A stretch of DNA of 64,000 bases. It comes from a bacterium (lineage in GTDB: Bacteria > Zhuqueibacterota > QNDG01 > DSAB01). A model generated the notes under the pieces. It did no database searches. It saw nothing but the letters and a program-made list of their open reading frames with translations, and was not told the origin of the DNA. Shown piece after piece: positions 63,702 to 64,000 of the stretch. Positions within the stretch are counted from its first letter, which is position 1. The number at the start of each line of letters is the position of its first letter. Location: NCBI GenBank assembly GCA_011388275.1, contig DSAB01000119.1, positions 105,285 through 169,284 of the forward strand. Reading direction: 5' to 3'. The position numbers and the translations under genes were made by a program.

Positions 63702-64000
63702 CTATTTGATCCCTTTCAGGTATTTGAAATACTCGCTTTTTGTGGTCAACAGAATCACGGTTGTGCTGTCGACCGTCTCTTCATAAGTTTGAAGTGTCTT
63801 TAAAAACGAATAAAATTCGGGATCCCGGTTATACGCTTCCGCGTAGATTCTAGTGGCTTCCGCGTCGGCACGGCCGTGTATCTCCCGGGCCTTCTGATAC
63901 GCTTCGGACCGTATTCTCTGAAGCTCCCGTTCGCGTTTGCCCTCGATTTCGGCTCTCTGTCCCTGTCCTTCCGACCTGTACCGTTCGGCAATACGTTTTC
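63702..64000 (-). CDS. hflC: HflC-like membrane protease modulator (5' part outside the window)
   Basis: Only the last 98 or so codons are visible, running in from the right edge to the TAG at 63702. The C-terminus reads KRERELQRIRSEAYQKARE, then RADAEATRIYAEAYNRDPEF, YSFLKTLQTYEE and ends LKGIK. This matches the prohibitin/SPFH-family HflC C-terminal end. HflC forms a membrane complex with HflK that controls FtsH. It sits directly before hslV, a plausible protein-quality operon. Gene name rests on the partial sequence. Confidence 0.85.
   Translation of the reverse strand, partial: KRIAERYRSEGQGQRAEIEGKRERELQRIRSEAYQKAREIHGRADAEATRIYAEAYNRDPEFYSFLKTLQTYEETVDSTTVILLTTKSEYFKYLKGIK

Noticed and set aside
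63156-63803. A 215-codon plus-strand frame antisense to hslV and hflC
   Set aside because: Shadow of hslV and the hflC tail, which have canonical motifs.
1-64000. CRISPR arrays, transposases, integrases, toxin-antitoxin pairs, restriction systems
   Set aside because: No regularly spaced repeats and no such proteins were seen; the window is housekeeping and envelope genes.

Overview
The window is a gene-dense bacterial chromosome segment of 63 protein genes and one tRNA, with both end genes cut by the window edges. I see no phage, transposon, CRISPR array or plasmid functions. The organism looks Gram-negative: it encodes lipoproteins, an outer-membrane barrel protein, LspA, HflC and a periplasmic PpiD-type chaperone. 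A subtilisin-like protease carries a C-terminal domain with a YPNPFN motif, common in the Fibrobacteres-Chlorobi-Bacteroidetes superphylum and allied uncultured phyla (for example KSB1, Calditrichota, Marinimicrobia, Zixibacteria). Yet 13 intergenic regions carry ordinary sigma-70 style promoters (TTGNNN, exactly 17 bp, TANNNT-like) rather than Bacteroidota-type ones. I infer an uncultured FCB-related or neighbouring lineage, not Bacteroidota proper; this is not proven. Layout by region, numbered on the + strand. 1-7.5 kb (minus): mltG, a uvrD/pcrA helicase, an M20 deacylase, lysC, dapB and dapA, read from one strong promoter at 7.47 kb; this couples cell-wall and lysine/diaminopimelate supply. 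7.5-23.8 kb (minus): one very long tight cluster, rimP-nusA-infB-DUF503-rbfA-nrnA-truB-ribF-rpsO-pnp, followed by an M16 peptidase, an aminotransferase, a polysaccharide deacetylase, a MerR-type regulator, rlmH, a Nudix hydrolase and dinB. Its only clear promoter is before rimP and is followed at once by a terminator-like hairpin. 23.8-25.1 kb (minus): tRNA-Arg(CCU), a lone receiver protein and a membrane TPR protein. 25.1-28.6 kb (plus): a second M20 hydrolase, an EpmA-like EF-P lysyltransferase and a PflA-like radical SAM protein. 28.7-32.0 kb: an ECF sigma / zinc anti-sigma / periplasmic coiled-coil operon (minus), divergent from a lipoprotein and a beta-barrel protein (plus). 32.1-41.2 kb (minus): divIVA, a lipoprotein, mtnP, ileS, a DksA-like gene, lspA, rluD, a glycosyltransferase and a NIF3-family gene. 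The IleRS is of the eukaryote-like type and has a swapped class I signature (GIHH instead of HxGH). 41.3-47.1 kb: the secreted protease (minus), then a GT2 glycosyltransferase and a two-gene unit that I read as serine palmitoyltransferase plus a bacterial ceramide synthase-like acyltransferase (plus), a likely sphingolipid pathway. 47.5-56.4 kb: a zinc-ribbon protein, EIIA-Ntr-like, manC and coaE (minus); ychF and an acyl-CoA synthetase (plus); purD and uvrB (minus). 56.6-64 kb: a ppiD-like gene (plus), then a minus-strand run hflC-hslV-hslU-argF-FemAB/GNAT-prodh-msrC. The most interesting items are the sphingolipid gene pair, the altered IleRS active-site motif and the rimP leader hairpin.
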